12,253 nucleotides of DNA from Chloroflexota bacterium (GTDB lineage: Bacteria > Chloroflexota > Limnocylindria > Limnocylindrales > CSP1-4). The stretch spans positions 1 to 12,253 of the forward strand of contig JAJYJR010000107.1 of the NCBI GenBank assembly GCA_021789355.1, read 5' to 3'. This document shows, piece by piece, positions 5,328 through 12,253 of this stretch; position 1 is the first letter of the stretch, and each line of letters opens with the position of its first letter. A program made the position numbers and the translations under genes. The notes beneath the pieces were generated by a model that worked only from the letters and a program-made list of their open reading frames with translations, had not been told where the DNA came from and searched no databases.

Positions 5328-6437
5328 TCACGACGGATCCTCCTCCGCGTGCCCCACCTCATCACCCTCGTAGTAGTAGGGCAGGTCCTGTGCCATGCGG
5401 ATCGTCGAGCGGCGAACGGGGCCATGCGAGGAACCGAGGCCGAGAAGCGTTTGGAATGCCGCCTCGGGGTTCTGCCGGCGATTGAACCGGAACACGAACT
5501 CGTCGAGGTACGCCTGAAGGTGAGGACGGCCGACACCGTGATGCGTCCCGTTCAACCACATCTTCATGTTCGAGATTGAGCGATGGGCGAGCGGGACGAC
5601 CTGGATCCCGGTCTTGCGGATGTTTCCCTGAACCAGCCGAACGTGCGTGTATCCGGGTTCCTTCGTCGCGCTGGTGTAGTCCCCGAGACCGTCGGACCGA
5701 ATCGTGGAGCCTGGCTCGACGTTGTCCACGAGGAAGCGGCCGATCCATTCGGCGTTCTCGGCCCGGACGACCTCCATGCGGAGCCGGCCCGAGACCTCGA
5801 TCTCGCGCTCGACCCCGGCGCGGTTCCGGCGCTTGATGGTCCTCACCTCGACTGCCGCCAGGACCATCGCGGCCTTCCGGCCCTTCCGCTGGCGGCCGCC
5901 CTTGAGTCCGGCCTGGTACCCGCCCACGTAGGTCCCGTCCACCTCGACCGTGCCCGAGAGTCTGGTGCGATTGGCGTTCACCATCGCCCGTCGCATCTTG
6001 TGAAGCATGTACCACGCCGTCGTGTGGCTGTGGAGGGCGAGTTGGCGATCGAGGAGTAGTGCTGACACGCCGCGTTTGTCAGTGGCGAGCACGAAGGCTG
6101 CCCAGAACCACGTGGTCAACGCTGCTTTGGTCGCCTCGAGAACCGTTCCCGCGGTCAGACTGGTCTGGTGATGGCAGGACCCGCACTCCCATACGACGCG
6201 TACGCGGTCGGGTGGACGAGGGAGGAGCTTGGAACGACTTGGGGTCCGTCTCTTGACCTCCCAGCCGACCTGATGCCCACAACGCGGACAAACGAAGCCG
6301 TCGGGCCAGCGACACCTCACGAGATACCGGAAGCACGCGGCGTCGTCCGGGAACCACTCGTGGAACTCGGGCAGCGATGACGGGAACCCAGGACGTGTCA
6401 CACTTACATCTTGTGCCCACCTGCGCTTGCGAGGCAA
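5328..6437 (-). mobile_element. IS1595-family (ISXO2-like) transposase gene
   Basis: 369 residues. The N-terminal zinc ribbon has C50-x2-C53 (CPRCG) and C85-x2-C88 (CGSC), preceded by LPEFHEWFPDD and RWPDGF. Then comes the ISXO2 signature TDKRGVSALLLDRQL and TAWYMLHKMRRAM. The RNase H-like catalytic core has D167 (VEVDGTYVGG), D249 (TIRSDGLGDY) and the block NGTHHGVGRPHLQAYLDEF with FRFNRR. The position that is Glu in strict DDE members falls on His285 or Asn290; non-Glu variants are known in this family. Length is normal and the frame is intact, so it may be active. The start is TTG at 6435-6437; GTG at 6399-6401 is possible, and neither has a strong ribosome site. I could not find convincing terminal inverted repeats or an 8-bp target duplication. 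It separates two sigma-factor modules. Confidence 0.9.
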
Positions 6438-6521
6438 GCATCACACCGATTGCTAACGCCCGATACACACGTCCCTGCGGTCCCCCGAGACTGCGACCAC
6501 GACAGCCAGCAGACCGCGGAT

Positions 6522-6549
6522 TGAACATTCGGGGTCGCTCGGGCGTCTG
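6522..6549 (+). promoter_or_regulatory. Candidate ECF-type promoter of the second sigma gene
   Basis: TGAAC at 6522-6526 and CGTCTG at 6544-6549 are separated by 17 bp. This resembles the -35 (GGAAC/TGAAC) and -10 (CGTC) elements of ECF-dependent promoters. Transcription would begin near 6555-6560, giving a leader of about 35 bases before the preferred start at 6594 and leaving its ribosome site inside the message. Autoregulation of an ECF operon by its own sigma is common, but here it is inferred. A -10 match of this length also occurs by chance in GC-rich DNA. Confidence 0.3.
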
Positions 6550-6593
6550 GAAGGGGCGTGATCGGGGAGCGGGGGCTGGAGGGAGCCGGGAGG

Positions 6594-7127
6594 GTGACCG
6601 CCGGGACGCGGGGCATCGAGGATGAGCGCAGGGAGACGTTCGGCCGCCTGACTGCGGCGCGCCTCGACCGCGCCTACCACCTGGCGACGATCCTCCTGGA
6701 CGATCCGGTCGAGGCGCAGGACGCGGTGCACGATGCGACGGTGCGGGCCTGGACGCGCTTCGCCACCCTGCGCGACCGGTCCTCGTTCGACGCCTGGTTC
6801 GACCGGATCCTCGTCAACGGCTGCCGCGACCGCTGGCGACGGCGCCGAGTGCGCCCGATCAGCCTGCCCGATCTGCCCGAGCGCCCGACGGCCGACCCCT
6901 TCGGCGACTGCGGCGAGCGCGATGCCGTCCGCTCTGCCCTGGCGAGCCTGGACGCCGAACAGCGCCTCATCCTCGTCCTGCACTACGTCGAGGGACTCAC
7001 CGGCGTCGAGATCGCGCAGCGTAGCGGCACCCGGTACGGCACCGTGCGCTCGCGCCTGCACTACGCCGTGCGCGCCCTCCGCGCGGCCTATGACGCGGCC
7101 CAGCGCGACCCGGGAGGCAGGCCATGA
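6594..7127 (+). CDS. ECF-type RNA polymerase sigma factor (SigE/SigW-like)
   Basis: 177 residues from GTG at 6594. Region 2 (about 13-85) includes RLDRAYHLATILLDDPVEAQDAVHDATVRAW, the classic AxDAxHDxxxxAW core-binding helix, then RSSFDAWFDRILVNGCRDRWRRRR. Region 4 (about 115-165) includes LDAEQRLILVLHYVEGLTGVEIAQRSGTRYGTVRSRLHYAVRALR, a full helix-turn-helix for the -35 element. This member matches the family more closely than the one at 4655-5224. The start at 6594 is chosen because GGAGGGAG (6578-6585) lies eight bases upstream; GTG at 6558 would add 12 Gly-rich residues. The stop overlaps the next gene's ATG (ATGA at 7124-7127), so sigma and its membrane partner form one operon. It probably controls envelope or stress genes. 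Confidence 0.95.
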   Translation: MTAGTRGIEDERRETFGRLTAARLDRAYHLATILLDDPVEAQDAVHDATVRAWTRFATLRDRSSFDAWFDRILVNGCRDRWRRRRVRPISLPDLPERPTADPFGDCGERDAVRSALASLDAEQRLILVLHYVEGLTGVEIAQRSGTRYGTVRSRLHYAVRALRAAYDAAQRDPGGRP

Positions 7128-9364
7128 GCGCCGATCGCTTCGACGAGCTCGTGCGCGACGTGCTGCTCGAGCGGGCGCCGGACACGGCGCCCCCGGAGCT
7201 CCGGGCGCGGGTCGCGGCCGTGCCGCACGAGGTCCCACTGCCCCGCCGCCCGTCACGCTTCCCCGCCCTGGCTGCCGGCCTGGCGGCGATGGCGGTCATC
7301 GGCACGCTGCTCGTCCTCGCCGCCCTGCATGCCGTCACGGTCGGCCCGGCCCGCCCGAGCCCGTCGCCCACCGCCCAGTCGGTGCCACTCGCCCACTTCC
7401 AGGGGGATGGCTTCGGCTTCGACTATCCGCCGAGCTGGCGGGTCAGCCTCGACTACCGCGGGAGCTCCGCGACGCTCGTCGCGGTCGGCACCGCGGGCAC
7501 GAGCGTCGCCTGCGTGCGCCCGACGCCCGGACCATCCGGCGTAACCGGGCTCGGATGTGCCGGCATGAACGACTGGACGGTGCCGGCCGACGGCGTCGTC
7601 GTGCTGTACCACACCCAGGGTTCTCCCGGGTTCCCCGTCGCGGTCACCGGCCTCGGGCCGTCGCCGATCCCCGGTGCGACCCGCGTGTTGGTGGCCGGCC
7701 GGCTGGCCGACCGGCGCGAGACGGCGACGTCGATCGAGTGGCGCTTCGACGGACAGGGACTCTCCGCCATCGAGGCGCGCTTCGGCGTCGAGGCCGCCCC
7801 TGCTGCCCGGGCCCAGGTCGAGGCGCTCGTGACCAGCTGGCGCTGGGGATCGGCGCTCCTGGCACCCCCGCCCTCCACGGCGCCGACCCTCTCTGCTGCC
7901 TCGGCCTGGCCGTTCCGGGCGGCGGACGCGCTGGCGCCGGTGGTCGGTCCGGACGGGACCGTGTACGTGTCGACGGCGCCGTGGGCCGGTGGCCAGGGGA
8001 AGATCTACGCGCTCGACCCGGCCGGCCACGTGAAGCCCGGCTGGCCGTTCGCCCCGGCCGGCATCGTCGCCTTGGGTCGACCCGTGGTCGCCTCCGACGG
8101 GACGGTCTACGTGGCCGGGTTCGCCGCGACCGAGGCACCGCAGGCGCCGGGCTCGAACGCCGCCTTCCTCTGGGCGCTCGACTCCTCGGGCAGGACCAGG
8201 AGCGGCTGGCCGTTCGCCATCCAGGGCACCCTCGCCCCGGCTGCGCCCGGCGCGTGGCTCCTGGTCACGCCCGACGGCGGCGTCATGTTCGCGACGTCGC
8301 GCGCGCCGACCGGCGGCCCGGCGACGAGCGAGGCCCTCGCGCTGGATCACGACGGGAAGGCCGTGCCCGGCTGGCCCGTCACGCTGCCTGGCGGGATCAG
8401 CTGCTACGGGGGAGCGTGCACGACGATGGCCGCCGACGGCACCTGGTACGGGATGGTGCTCCCGGCGCAGGGGCAGGACGCGGAAATCGTCGCGCTGCAC
8501 GCCGACGGCTCGGCGATGGCCGGCTGGCCGGTCAGCATCGCGGGCGGCGAAGGGTTCGCGCTCGGTCTCGACGGCTCGGTCTACGCCTGGGGCGTCGACA
8601 CCGCCCGGGCGGACACCCGCGCATTGCCGGTGATCCAGCGCACCCGCTTCGTTCGCCTGGGTTCCGACGGCCGCCCCGCTCAAGGGTGGCCGGTCACGAT
8701 CACGGGCTGCGCGGGCGTCCCGGCGATTGCGCCCGACGGCACGCTGTACAGCACGGCGGGCTGCGAGCGCATCGTCGGCGGGGTCTCCCAGCCGCCCGCC
8801 GAGCCCGAGCGGATCCTGGCGCTCGCTCCGGACGGGACAGAGCGACCCGGCTGGCCCGCCCCGGTTCCCTCGGGCGTTCTTGCCTGGCCCTATGCGCCGG
8901 TCGAAGGCCTGCCTTCGCGTGCGTACTCGCCGAGCGTCGGACCAGACGGAACCGTGTACCTGCCAGTCCATCGGCCTGCCGACTACGTCCGACAGGGATT
9001 GCTGGCGTTCTCGAGCGACGGCAGCCCCCGGTCCGGCTGGCCCGTCTGGCTCTCGGGCGGACTCTCGCTGGCGACGCCCGGCGGAACGGGCGGCGGGGCT
9101 GGTCTCATCCCGTTTGCGTTCGGACGGAACGCGACCGTCTACGTGTCCACCTCCGGCGGCGCGACCGCCTCGCTCCTTGCCCTCCGCGCCGACGGCAGCG
9201 TGCCGCCGTGCTGGCCCGTGGTCGTCACCGATGCCAGCCCGGCGCGCACGGCCCGGTTCACCAGCCTCGCCGTGCTTCCCGACGGCTCGCTCCTCGCCAG
9301 CGGGGGCATGGGTAGCGGTTCCATCGTGACGGTCGTACCCGCGAGCGGGGTGTGCGTGCCCTGA
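7124..9364 (+). CDS. Anti-sigma-like membrane protein with extracytoplasmic Trp-Pro beta-propeller
   Basis: 746 residues, start ATG 7124 overlapping the sigma stop. A cytoplasmic N-terminus (1-45, MSADRFDELVRDVLLERAPD) has no zinc motif. A membrane helix lies at about 46-72. A Pro/Ser linker leads to a domain at 90-245 opening GDGFGFDYPPSWRV, like small secreted PsbP/lipoprotein-type domains. The remainder (about 260-746) is a repeat array of about 55 residues per unit. Each unit has a DGTVY strand turn (277, 325, 437, 483, 537, 607) and ends in a Trp-Pro motif: GWP at 306, 361, 416, 467, 521, 576 and 638, and CWP at 696, with an extra WPF at 262. This is a PQQ/BamB-like beta-propeller, probably eight-bladed with the first strand closing the ring. 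Likely role: an outside sensor whose N-terminus holds the sigma factor. The ligand is unknown. Confidence 0.85.
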   Translation: MSADRFDELVRDVLLERAPDTAPPELRARVAAVPHEVPLPRRPSRFPALAAGLAAMAVIGTLLVLAALHAVTVGPARPSPSPTAQSVPLAHFQGDGFGFDYPPSWRVSLDYRGSSATLVAVGTAGTSVACVRPTPGPSGVTGLGCAGMNDWTVPADGVVVLYHTQGSPGFPVAVTGLGPSPIPGATRVLVAGRLADRRETATSIEWRFDGQGLSAIEARFGVEAAPAARAQVEALVTSWRWGSALLAPPPSTAPTLSAASAWPFRAADALAPVVGPDGTVYVSTAPWAGGQGKIYALDPAGHVKPGWPFAPAGIVALGRPVVASDGTVYVAGFAATEAPQAPGSNAAFLWALDSSGRTRSGWPFAIQGTLAPAAPGAWLLVTPDGGVMFATSRAPTGGPATSEALALDHDGKAVPGWPVTLPGGISCYGGACTTMAADGTWYGMVLPAQGQDAEIVALHADGSAMAGWPVSIAGGEGFALGLDGSVYAWGVDTARADTRALPVIQRTRFVRLGSDGRPAQGWPVTITGCAGVPAIAPDGTLYSTAGCERIVGGVSQPPAEPERILALAPDGTERPGWPAPVPSGVLAWPYAPVEGLPSRAYSPSVGPDGTVYLPVHRPADYVRQGLLAFSSDGSPRSGWPVWLSGGLSLATPGGTGGGAGLIPFAFGRNATVYVSTSGGATASLLALRADGSVPPCWPVVVTDASPARTARFTSLAVLPDGSLLASGGMGSGSIVTVVPASGVCVP

Positions 9365-9368
9365 CTGC

Positions 9369-9421
9369 GGGGACCTTCCCTCGCCAGCCTGACCGGCTCG
9401 AGCGATCCCGCCACGGTCCCC
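9369..9421 (+). terminator. Long-loop inverted repeat after the propeller gene
   Basis: GGGGACC (9369-9375) and GGTCCCC (9415-9421) are perfect 7-bp inverted arms around a 39-nt loop, four bases after the stop at 9364. There is no T run apart from CTT. The position suits a 3'-end structure for the sigma operon, but a GC-rich genome makes such arms fairly easy to find. Confidence 0.25.
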
Positions 9422-9594
9422 TTACCACGCTGACCGGCCGGTAGAGGGCTACGCAGCCGGGGCACCGTTGCCTGAGATCCGTGGGCGACGTGACGCCGCG
9501 AGGCGCCTTCGTCCATCATCGGTTGGCCGGTAGCGCACGAGCGCCCAGAAGTCGAGGAGCCGGAGCGACCCGGCTGGTAACCTACCGGAACGGC

Positions 9595-9630
9595 AGGTCG
9601 AGATGACCTACCAGCCCGATTCCGATCGGG
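9595..9630 (+). promoter_or_regulatory. Two hairpins in the 5' leader of the tRNA gene
   Basis: AGGTC-GAGAT-GACCT (9595-9609) and CCCGAT-TCCG-ATCGGG (9615-9630) are perfect stems of 5 and 6 bp. The second ends exactly at the base before the mature tRNA 5' end. They could structure the leader for processing. A TAACCT at 9578-9583 could serve as a -10 box, but no good -35 partner is visible. The rest of the 9365-9630 gap shows no gene. Confidence 0.3.
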
Positions 9631-9717
<87 letters not shown>

Positions 9718-9744
9718 TACGGTAGCCCTGCCACGGCCGCTCCG

Positions 9745-11118
9745 ATGGCTCCGCTGAGGTCGCTCGTGTCGCCCCGGTTCGACGGTCCCACCCGCCCACG
9801 CCTGCGGGGCTCCGGGCTGGCCCGCCTGGGAGCGGACTGGATGGCATTCGGGGAGCCTGCATACCGCACCTACCTCCTGCTGGGGATCACGCAGGGCGCC
9901 GTGCTGGCCCTGTCGGGTACGGCGCTCAGCATCCCGCTGCTCCTTACGCTCGGGCTGGGTCCGGGCCCCACCACGCTGGTGGCGTCGCTGGCGCTGATCG
10001 GACCGGCGGCCCAGCTGGCCGTCCCCACCCTGCTACGGCGCAGCGGCGGCAACCTGCGCCGGGTCACGCTGGTGGCAGCGGCGCTGGGCGAGACGCGCGG
10101 TCTCTGGCTGGCGGTGCTTACCGTTATCGGCGCGGCCGGCGGGGCCAACCATGCCGTGCTGGTGGTGGGGCTTGTCCTGGCCACCGCGGCGCTGGGCGTC
10201 TTCTCGGGGGTGGCCGGCGCGAACCTGCAGGCCTGGTTCGCGGCGACGCTGCCGGAAGACGAGCGTCGCTTCGTCGCCCCGCGGGTCGTCGGGCTGGGGC
10301 TCGCCGTCAGCGCCGTGCTGCTGGCGGCAATCGCCGTCCTGCTCGATCCTGCGCTCAGCACCTACGGGCTGGCTGCCTACGCGGTCCCGTTCTTCGCGGG
10401 CGGCCTGGCCGGCGTGCTCGAACTGTCTGCGCTCGCGACCCTGCCGCGTCCCGGTCGCGTCCGGGTGGCACGTCCCGCGCATCCGATGCCGCCACCGCCG
10501 GGCTGGCAGGCGTTCGTGGGGGTGGCCACCCTGGCGAGCCTCGGCTCGGGGCTCGCTCCCTACTACGCGGTGTACATCATCAGCGTGCTGCGCGCCTCGG
10601 CGTCGGTTGCGGTGGCGCTCTCGGCGCTCACGTCGGCGGCCGCGGTCGTCGCCTCGACCTTCGGCGCCGGCCTCCTGAACCGACACTCATCGTCTCGGCT
10701 GTTGCGGCTCGCGTACGCCGGCCTGGGCACGGGGTGGGTGCTGGCGCTGGCGAGCTTCCCCGGGAATCCGGCCGCGCTTCTCTGCTTCGTGGCGGTGGCG
10801 CTCCTCGTCAGCGCAGGCGGCGCGATCGTCCAGATCGCCACCAACGAGCGGCTCTTCCGCCTCGTGTCGGGCCCCACCGTCTTCACCCAGCAGGGCCGGT
10901 TCGTGGGCGCCACGGCCAGCGCGACCGCGGCGGGCCAGGTCGCAGGGGCCGCGCTGCTGGCCGCCGCACCGGTCGGCTACCCGGTCTTCGCGGCCCTGTT
11001 CCTGGCCTCCGGCGGGGTGCGCGTGCTGGCCGCCGCACGGCTGCCGGTCGCGGATTCCTGGTCGAACGCCACGCGCGTCGTCTCGCTCTCGGACCTCGAG
11101 CGCGGCGACCGATCGTGA
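9745..11118 (+). CDS. Major facilitator superfamily-type transporter
   Basis: 457 residues from ATG 9745 or 425 from ATG 9841. The protein is strongly hydrophobic throughout with 10-12 membrane helices, short basic loops (for example LLRRSGGNLRRV) and a central loop of about 30 residues (LPRPGRVRVARPAHPMPPPPGW) between two halves, the normal MFS layout. A conserved-looking N-terminal block, DWMAFGEPAYRTYLLLG, leads into helix 1. The substrate cannot be told; no drug-specific signature is clear. ATG 9841 has GGGAG eight bases upstream and gives the usual MFS length, whereas 9745 has no ribosome site but the intervening codons look coding. The open frame reaches back to 9637 through the tRNA, which is an artefact. 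The end VSLSDLERGDRS is a charged cytoplasmic tail. No operon partner is visible. Confidence 0.85.
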   Translation: MAPLRSLVSPRFDGPTRPRLRGSGLARLGADWMAFGEPAYRTYLLLGITQGAVLALSGTALSIPLLLTLGLGPGPTTLVASLALIGPAAQLAVPTLLRRSGGNLRRVTLVAAALGETRGLWLAVLTVIGAAGGANHAVLVVGLVLATAALGVFSGVAGANLQAWFAATLPEDERRFVAPRVVGLGLAVSAVLLAAIAVLLDPALSTYGLAAYAVPFFAGGLAGVLELSALATLPRPGRVRVARPAHPMPPPPGWQAFVGVATLASLGSGLAPYYAVYIISVLRASASVAVALSALTSAAAVVASTFGAGLLNRHSSSRLLRLAYAGLGTGWVLALASFPGNPAALLCFVAVALLVSAGGAIVQIATNERLFRLVSGPTVFTQQGRFVGATASATAAGQVAGAALLAAAPVGYPVFAALFLASGGVRVLAAARLPVADSWSNATRVVSLSDLERGDRS

Positions 11119-11477
11119 GCCCGGCGATGGTGCTCGCTCTCATATCATGGATATCGGGTGCACAACAGGCCGAACGGCACTTGGGGCTCGGTGGTGCCTG
11201 TGCAACAACACCCGAACAGAGGAGATGTCAGATGACTAGCGTCTGACGGTTGAGTGGTGGCTCGCGCCTGGAGTGGTGGCCCGGTGGTCCGACACGGCAG
11301 TGGCTCGTTGCCCGTCTTCGGGCCGTGGTCACGATCATCGGTCCCTCCGCACGGAGCCCAGGGCTGCCATGGCGCCGGACGTGCGTGGGGCCACCTGGGT
11401 GCAGCTCCGGGACACACCGTCCGGACCCGGCCATGACGTTGGACTGGCGAACCGGAAGCCAACTGGAGGCGTCAGAG
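11119..11477. other. Non-coding gap with several small palindromes
   Basis: 359 bp between the transporter and the aminotransferase. I see no convincing gene. Contents include the AT-rich palindrome ATATC-ATG-GATAT (11142-11154) and a TGCACA...TGTGCA inverted pair around 11159-11203. There is also a Shine-Dalgarno with a four-codon frame (11218-11246), a 10-bp direct repeat GAGTGGTGGC (11252-11261 and 11271-11280), and hairpins GCCCG-TCTT-CGGGC (11310-11323) and CTCCG-CA-CGGAG (11345-11356). It may hold the transporter's 3' end and the promoter and leader of the aminotransferase. I recognise no riboswitch class and no T-box sequence. Confidence 0.4.
11232..11246 (+). other. Four-codon open frame behind a strong ribosome site
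   Basis: AGAGGAG (11218-11224) lies seven bases before ATG ACT AGC GTC TGA, coding Met-Thr-Ser-Val. The ribosome site is better than that of most genes in this window. It may be a minimal leader, the surviving start of a lost gene, or chance. It sits 231 bp upstream of the aminotransferase start. Confidence 0.2.
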
Positions 11478-12253
11478 ATGCGACTCGCGAGTCGAATGGA
11501 GCGCATCGGGACGGAGACCGCGTTCGAGGCGGCCGCGCGGGCCCGAGGACTGGAGGCCAGGGGCGTCGACGTGGTGCACCTGGAGATCGGGGAGCCCGAC
11601 TTCGACACGCCCGCCCACATCCGGCTGGCGGCCAAGCGCGCCCTCGACGAGGGGAAGACCCACTACGCCCCCTTTGCCGGCATCCCCGAGCTGCGCGCCG
11701 CGATCGCGGCGGACGCGGGCGCGCGCAAGGGCTTCGGGGTGACCCCCGAGCAGGTCTTCGTCACAGTGGGCGGCAAGGGCGTGATGCTCTACGCCATCGA
11801 GGCGCTCGTGGAGGAGGGCGACGAGGTCATCGTGCCGGACCCGGGATATCCCATCTACGAGTCGCTGGTGCGCTTCATGGGCGGCACGCCGGTCCCGGTC
11901 CCGATCCGCCAGGCGAACGGCTTCCGCCTCGACCTCGCCGAGCTGGCCGCCCTGGTGACCCCGCGCACCAGGATGATCGTGCTGAACTCGCCGGCCAATC
12001 CGTCCGGCGGCGTGTTGACGCGGAGCGACCTCGAGCAGATCGCCGCTCTGGCGCAGGCGCATGACCTCGTGGTGCTGGCCGACGAGATCTACGGGCGCAT
12101 CCTCTACGAGGGCGAGCACGTCAGCATCGCCGCCCTGCCCGGCATGGCCGAGCGCACGGTGGTGCTCGACGGCTTCTCCAAGACCTACGCCATGACCGGC
12201 TGGCGCCTGGGCTACGCGATCGTGCCCGAGTGGCTGGCTTTCGCCTTCGGGCG
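11478..12253 (+). CDS. Class I/II PLP-dependent aminotransferase (aspartate/aromatic type), 3' truncated by window edge
   Basis: 258 codons are visible and the frame is open to the right edge. Fold-type I features appear in order. The N-terminal substrate segment is VHLEIGEPDFDTPAHI (about 33-48), followed by THYAPFAGIPELRAAIA. The cofactor phosphate region is VTVGGKGVMLYAIEALVEEGDEV. NSPANPSGG (170-178) includes the conserved Asn. ADEIYGRILY (201-210) has the Asp that pairs with the PLP pyridine nitrogen and the Tyr. DGFSKTYAMTGWRLGY has Schiff-base Lys235 and the phosphate-binding Arg243. It transfers amino groups between an amino acid and a 2-oxo acid in the cytoplasm. Aspartate or aromatic specificity is likely, but the C-terminal substrate Arg is beyond the edge. 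The start ATG has GGAGG eight bases upstream, so it is secure. Confidence 0.95.
   Translation, partial: MRLASRMERIGTETAFEAAARARGLEARGVDVVHLEIGEPDFDTPAHIRLAAKRALDEGKTHYAPFAGIPELRAAIAADAGARKGFGVTPEQVFVTVGGKGVMLYAIEALVEEGDEVIVPDPGYPIYESLVRFMGGTPVPVPIRQANGFRLDLAELAALVTPRTRMIVLNSPANPSGGVLTRSDLEQIAALAQAHDLVVLADEIYGRILYEGEHVSIAALPGMAERTVVLDGFSKTYAMTGWRLGYAIVPEWLAFAFG

Noticed and set aside
5225..6557. IS1595 boundaries at the shared CAGACGCC octamers
   Set aside because: Similarity beyond the octamer is poor and the adjoining 8 bp (ACGTCCGG and GAAGGGGC) are not duplicates.
7253..8971. 572-residue minus-strand frame opposite the propeller gene
   Set aside because: Low-complexity Arg/Gly/Asp composition typical of antisense frames in GC-rich DNA; no motif or ribosome site.
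6733..9315. 860-residue plus-strand frame overlapping the sigma and propeller genes
   Set aside because: Arg/Gly/Pro/Ala-rich shadow frame; the alternative frames carry clear sigma motifs and WP repeats.
10033..10686. Minus-strand frame inside the transporter gene
   Set aside because: Antisense shadow, rich in Arg/Gly/His, with no recognisable domain.
11119..11477. T-box or known riboswitch upstream of the aminotransferase
   Set aside because: The T-box core (AGGGTGGNACCGCG-like) and other familiar riboswitch cores are not present.

Overview
High-GC bacterial DNA (my estimate is in the upper 60s percent; not computed). The small hydrophobic proteins, ECF sigma/membrane-partner pairs with W-P beta-propeller repeats, frequent GTG/TTG starts and the absence of any phage or plasmid backbone fit an uncultivated Chloroflexota or a high-GC actinobacterium-like genome. 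This assignment is inference only; no marker gene settles it.

Region 1 (1 to about 3.8 kb) is loose and accessory-like. A partial gene enters from the left edge and appears frameshifted just before a C-terminal membrane anchor. Three minus-strand genes of unknown function follow (392-1189, 1411-1713, 2030-2716), separated by 200-320 bp gaps that carry short dispersed repeats, a strong hairpin and a tandem 15-bp repeat. A decayed VapBC-type toxin-antitoxin pair (2854-3293) comes next: the antitoxin lacks its start and N-terminus, and the PIN toxin is broken after about 33 residues. The region ends with a small lipoprotein gene (3293-3805).

Region 2 (3.9-9.4 kb) holds two ECF-sigma signalling modules on opposite strands. 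On the minus strand, a sigma factor (4655-5224) overlaps a single-pass membrane protein (3931-4662). On the plus strand, a second sigma factor (6594-7127) overlaps a 746-residue anti-sigma-like protein (7124-9364) whose exported part ends in a beta-propeller with eight Trp-Pro repeats. Between them lies an IS1595-family (ISXO2-like) transposase gene (5328-6437). Both sigma genes have the octamer GGCGTCTG eight bases before a possible start codon.

Region 3 (9.4-12.25 kb) looks like core genome: an intact tRNA-Ser(UGA) with encoded CCA, a 12-helix-type MFS transporter, a 359-bp non-coding gap with several small palindromes, and the first 258 codons of a class I PLP aminotransferase that runs off the right edge.

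The most interesting items are the propeller-bearing anti-sigma protein, the hairpin placed exactly between Shine-Dalgarno and start of the first sigma gene, the VapBC relic, and the dispersed repeats that follow the 3' ends of the minus-strand genes.
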